From Acidobacteriota bacterium (GTDB lineage Bacteria; Acidobacteriota; UBA890; WLXD01): a stretch of DNA of 9,435 nt. The notes beneath the pieces are model-generated. The model had not been told where the DNA came from, ran no database searches, and saw nothing but the letters and a program-made list of their open reading frames with translations. Shown here one piece after another: positions 6,775 through 9,435 of the stretch; position 1 is the stretch's first letter; each line of letters starts with the position of its first letter. A program made the translations under genes and the position numbers. The stretch lies in NCBI GenBank assembly GCA_022571615.1, contig JACZXM010000075.1, positions 1-9,435 on the forward strand. Reading direction: 5' to 3'.

Positions 6775-7728
6775 ATGTACCGCAAGGCCGAAGAGTTCGA
6801 GAAGCCGCTGCGCGAGATCGAGGAACAGATCGAAGATCTTCGCCGCTATCCCGAGTCGATGCAGCGCGACGTGCGTCTGGAACGGCTCGAGGCCAAGCTC
6901 CAGGCGCAGCGAGAGGAGATCTACTCCAAGTTGTCTCGCTGGCAAACGACGCTCGTGGCGCGCCACTCCAAGCGTCCGTACACGCTCGATTACGTGGAGA
7001 ATCTGTTCCAGGACTTCGTCGAGCTGCACGGTGATCGGCTATACGGTGACGATGCCGCGATGGTTGCCGGTCTGGCCAGCTTCCACGGCGAATCGGTCTG
7101 CGTCATCGGGCATCAAAAGGGACGCAACACGAAGCAGAAGCTGCACCGCAACTTCGGCATGCCGAACCCGGAGGGCTACCGCAAGGCGATGCGCGTCATG
7201 CGGCTGGCGGCGCGTTTCTCGCGGCCGGTGCTCACCTTCATCGACACTCCGGGGGCACATCCCGGTTCCGGTGCCGAGGCGCGCGGTGTAGCGGAATCGA
7301 TCGCGGTGAATCTCAAGGAAATGGCGGCGCTGCCGGTTCCAGTCATCGTGACCGTGATCGGCGAGGGAGGCAGCGGTGGTGCGCTGGCGATCGGCGTGGG
7401 CGATCGGATCAACATGCTCCAGTACGCGACCTACTCGGTGATCTCGCCGGAATCCTGCTCCTCGATCCTGTGGCGCGACCCGGACCATGCCGAGCAAGCG
7501 GCAGAGGCGCTGCACCTGACGGCCCCGGACTTGCTCGAGCTCGGCCTTATCGACGAGATCGTGCCCGAGCCCGAAGGCGGAGCCCACGCCAACCGCACCG
7601 GGATGATGAGGACTCTGGATGCAGTGCTGTCGCGGCAGCTCGCGGAGCTGCGGAATGTGGAGATTGGGCAGTTGCTGCAGAGCCGCTATGAGAAGTTCCG
7701 CGCTATGGGGTCCATTGCGGCCGGCTGA
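6775..7728 (+). CDS. accA: Acetyl-CoA carboxylase, carboxyltransferase subunit alpha
   Basis: Alpha half of the carboxyltransferase, which with AccD moves the carboxyl group from carboxybiotin on AccB to acetyl-CoA, making malonyl-CoA for fatty acid synthesis in the cytoplasm. It has 317 residues (E. coli 319), so it is full length. The N-terminal helical part EFEKPLREIEEQIEDLRR is the normal AccA start, so the ATG at 6775 is preferred over a GTG at 6757 that would add six residues. Crotonase-like core motifs are present: RPYTLDY, FVELHGDR, IGHQKGR, FGMPNPEGYRKAMR, FIDTPGAHPG (residues about 155-164), the oxyanion-loop GEGGSGGALAIGVGD (196-210), SPESCSSILW (224-233) and LIDEIVPEPEGGAH. The SPESCSSILW form is a known variant of the commoner SPEGCASILW. 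AccD, AccB and AccC are not in this window. There is little Shine-Dalgarno signal before the ATG. Confidence 0.97.
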   Translation: MYRKAEEFEKPLREIEEQIEDLRRYPESMQRDVRLERLEAKLQAQREEIYSKLSRWQTTLVARHSKRPYTLDYVENLFQDFVELHGDRLYGDDAAMVAGLASFHGESVCVIGHQKGRNTKQKLHRNFGMPNPEGYRKAMRVMRLAARFSRPVLTFIDTPGAHPGSGAEARGVAESIAVNLKEMAALPVPVIVTVIGEGGSGGALAIGVGDRINMLQYATYSVISPESCSSILWRDPDHAEQAAEALHLTAPDLLELGLIDEIVPEPEGGAHANRTGMMRTLDAVLSRQLAELRNVEIGQLLQSRYEKFRAMGSIAAG

Positions 7729-7754
7729 GCGCGGCCAGCGAACCGGGTAGCCCG

Positions 7755-9435
7755 GTGCCGCTGCTGAGCGCGAGGCAGACCTGGCTGGTGCGCGAGGTCG
7801 CGCTGGATCGCGTGCGCGACCTGGAAGCCACGCTCGGCCTTCTGCCGGCCACGGCCCGCGCCCTGGTGGGGCGTGGTATCGACGATCCGGCGGCCGCTGA
7901 GGCCTTCCTGCGGCCGTCCCTGGACGGGCTGCATGACCCGTTTCGCTTCGTGGCGATGGAGGCTGCGGTGGAACGGTTGCTGGCGGTGATTCGACTCGGC
8001 CAGTGTGTGGTCGTGCATGGCGACTACGATGTCGACGGCATCACCGGCACGGTGCTGCTGGTGACGGTGCTCCGGCATCTGGGTTGCGATGCCCGGCACA
8101 TCCTGCCTCACCGTGTACAGGACGGTTATGGCCTCGAGCCGCGCGGCGTTGACAAGGCCCACGCCATGGGCGCGGATGTGCTGCTGGCAGTGGATTGCGG
8201 CATCACGGCACACGAGGCCTGCGAGCGCGCGCGGCGTCTGGGCATCGACGTGATCATCATCGACCATCACCTGCCGCAGCAGCAGATCCCGGACGCCACC
8301 GCCATCCTCAACCCACGTCTGCCTGGTTCGGGGTATCCCGAGCAGGACCTGGCCGCGGTAGGGCTCGCGTTCAAGCTCGCCCGGGCTCTGTTATCGCGAC
8401 ACGAGACGCACCTCAGTGGCATTTCGATGCTCAAGCTGGTGGCCCTGGGAACCGTGGCCGACCTGGTGCCGCTGCAAGGAGAGAATCGGGTGATGACCTA
8501 TCACGGCCTCGTCGGCCTGGCCGACGCTGTCAACCCGGGTCTATTGGCGCTGATGAAGGTCTCCGGGGTCGATCCCCGGTCGGTGTCGGCGTCCGATGTC
8601 GGGTTCCGTCTGGCACCGCGAATCAATGCCGCCGGACGCATCGGGCATCCCGACGAGGCGGCAGAGTTGTTCTTGACCAACGATGCGGCCCGTGCCCGCC
8701 GGCTGGCCGGGCGCCTGCAGGATCTCAACGTCCAACGACAGGAGATGGAACGGGCGGTGCTCGAGCAGGCGCTTGGCGAGCCGGGCCCTCAGGAGGAGGA
8801 CGGAATCGGCGTTGTCTGGGGTCAGGATTGGCACCGCGGGGTGATCGGCATCGTCGCCTCGCGCCTGGTCGATCGCTGGGGCGTCCCGGCGCTGGTGATT
8901 TCGGTCGACGGCAACGAGGCGCACGGCTCGGCTCGTTCGATTCCCGGTTTCGATATCGTCGAGGCGCTGCATGCCGTTGAGGAACTGCTCGACACCTACG
9001 GCGGTCACAAGCAGGCCGCGGGATTCCGGCTGCAGGCGAGCCGGCTGCCGGAGCTGCGCGAGGCGCTTGTCGCCCATGTCGCTCGCACCGCCCCGGTGGC
9101 GCCGGAGCGGGTCCTGGTCTGTGACGCCGAGATCGGCTCTTCCGACATCAGCCTTGCCCTCGCCCTGGAGCTCGAGCGCTTGACGGAAGAGTCGGGCAAG
9201 GACCGTCTGGGCGCGGCCCAGGCGCTCCGGGAGCTCGCCTTGGTCAACGAGGAGCGTGGCCGGCTCAAAGCCGCCTTCGAAAACTGGGGAACCCTCCGGC
9301 GCAAGTACGGCGATTTCGCGGGATTCGCCGTCGAAGCACGCGAGGCCATCACGCGGGTCGCCGAGGCCGAGGGCCGCTGCATTCGTCAGGCGGGCGGCAA
9401 GGGCCAATTCGCGCACGTTGTGATCAACGTCGAGC
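7755..9435 (+). CDS. recJ: Single-stranded-DNA-specific exonuclease RecJ, aberrant 3' end, runs off window
   Basis: RecJ degrades single-stranded DNA 5' to 3' in recombinational and mismatch repair. The frame opens at a GTG at 7755, 26 bases after accA, and is still open at the right edge (560 codons). DHH-family motifs are intact: HGDYDVDG (88-95, with D90, D92 and D94), VDCGIT with D147, DHH at 170-172, GTVADLVPL with D236, the DHHA1-side RINAAGR near N291, and YGGHKQAAGF around 415-424. The RecJ pattern DAEI..SDIS...ELERL runs to about residue 476 (base 9182). There the family's PFG.GNP-type motif of the OB domain is expected, but the frame continues as TEESGKDRLG and no longer looks like RecJ. 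The last part resembles EF-G (separate entries). So this is either a RecJ truncated within its C-terminal OB region by fusion, or an assembly chimera. I trust the gene identity up to about 9183. Confidence 0.9.
   Translation, partial: MPLLSARQTWLVREVALDRVRDLEATLGLLPATARALVGRGIDDPAAAEAFLRPSLDGLHDPFRFVAMEAAVERLLAVIRLGQCVVVHGDYDVDGITGTVLLVTVLRHLGCDARHILPHRVQDGYGLEPRGVDKAHAMGADVLLAVDCGITAHEACERARRLGIDVIIIDHHLPQQQIPDATAILNPRLPGSGYPEQDLAAVGLAFKLARALLSRHETHLSGISMLKLVALGTVADLVPLQGENRVMTYHGLVGLADAVNPGLLALMKVSGVDPRSVSASDVGFRLAPRINAAGRIGHPDEAAELFLTNDAARARRLAGRLQDLNVQRQEMERAVLEQALGEPGPQEEDGIGVVWGQDWHRGVIGIVASRLVDRWGVPALVISVDGNEAHGSARSIPGFDIVEALHAVEELLDTYGGHKQAAGFRLQASRLPELREALVAHVARTAPVAPERVLVCDAEIGSSDISLALALELERLTEESGKDRLGAAQALRELALVNEERGRLKAAFENWGTLRRKYGDFAGFAVEAREAITRVAEAEGRCIRQAGGKGQFAHVVINVE
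9184..9338 (+). other. Non-RecJ, TPR-like segment continuing the recJ frame
   Basis: About 51 codons in frame with recJ that do not fit RecJ. The residues ALRELALVNEERGRLKAA followed by FENWGTLRRKYGDF have the small/large spacing of a tetratricopeptide-type helix pair (A..LA.V.E..G....A......L..KY). This is a weak pattern match over one repeat, so the identity is tentative. Codon use is GC-rich like the surroundings, so composition does not reveal a boundary. Confidence 0.4.
9339..9435 (+). other. EF-G domain IV-like fragment in frame with recJ
   Basis: The last 32 complete codons read REAIT..AEAEG followed by RQAGGKGQFAHVVINVE. This matches the start of EF-G domain IV, where the family pattern is YRE(T/A)I, about nine residues to EG, then Q(S/T)GG(R/K)GQ(Y/F)(G/A)HVV. 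EF-G is the GTPase that moves tRNA and mRNA during translation. The GTPase domain and domains II and III that should come first are absent, so this is not a normal fusA gene. The window ends here. It could be a chimeric contig end or a fragment fused to recJ. Confidence 0.7.

Noticed and set aside
7447..7473. AccA reads SPESCSS where many proteins have SPEGCAS.
   Set aside because: This is a known alternative form in several phyla and leaves the GEGGSGG oxyanion loop intact, so it is not a defect.
8541..9416. A 291-codon open frame on the minus strand.
   Set aside because: It is antisense to recJ with its motif-rich frame on the plus strand. The translation is rich in R, G, A and L with no family signature, as expected for a shadow of GC-rich coding DNA.

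Overview
The window is GC-rich bacterial DNA with dense coding. Most codons end in G or C, which gives long antisense shadow frames. The DnaE, AccA and RecJ proteins are not of the E. coli (gamma/beta) branch. DnaE carries the HLHNHT, DHGNMFG, HASTHAAGVV and LLKMDFLGLRTL style of motifs and a full set of PHP metal ligands, and AccA has the SPESCSSILW variant. This style suits a high-GC deltaproteobacterial-type lineage (Myxococcota, Desulfobacterota or related candidate phyla) or Acidobacteriota. I cannot fix the phylum from sequence reading alone.

Layout. (1) 1-1780: surface-polysaccharide-type genes on the + strand, namely the C-terminal part of an ABC-2 transporter permease, a 216-base gap with no convincing gene, and a GT2-family glycosyltransferase. 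(2) 1913-2410: a small predicted lipoprotein on the - strand, convergent with the glycosyltransferase and divergent from dnaE. (3) 2580-9435: a same-strand housekeeping block of dnaE (replicative polymerase alpha subunit), a 184-residue unknown protein, accA (acetyl-CoA carboxylase carboxyltransferase alpha) and recJ (single-strand-specific 5'-3' exonuclease). Gaps within this block are 25, 57 and 26 bases. Promoter-like sequences lie a few bases upstream of both the dnaE and accA starts, suggesting very short or absent 5' leaders.

The most striking observation is at the right edge. The recJ frame stays open, but the protein stops looking like RecJ at about residue 476, exactly where the usual PFG(x)GNP-type motif should follow. 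About 50 residues resembling a TPR-type helical repeat come next, and then about 32 residues that clearly resemble the start of domain IV of translation elongation factor EF-G. This is either an unprecedented in-frame fusion or, more likely, a chimeric assembly end.

No tRNA, rRNA, CRISPR array, insertion sequence or integrase was seen.
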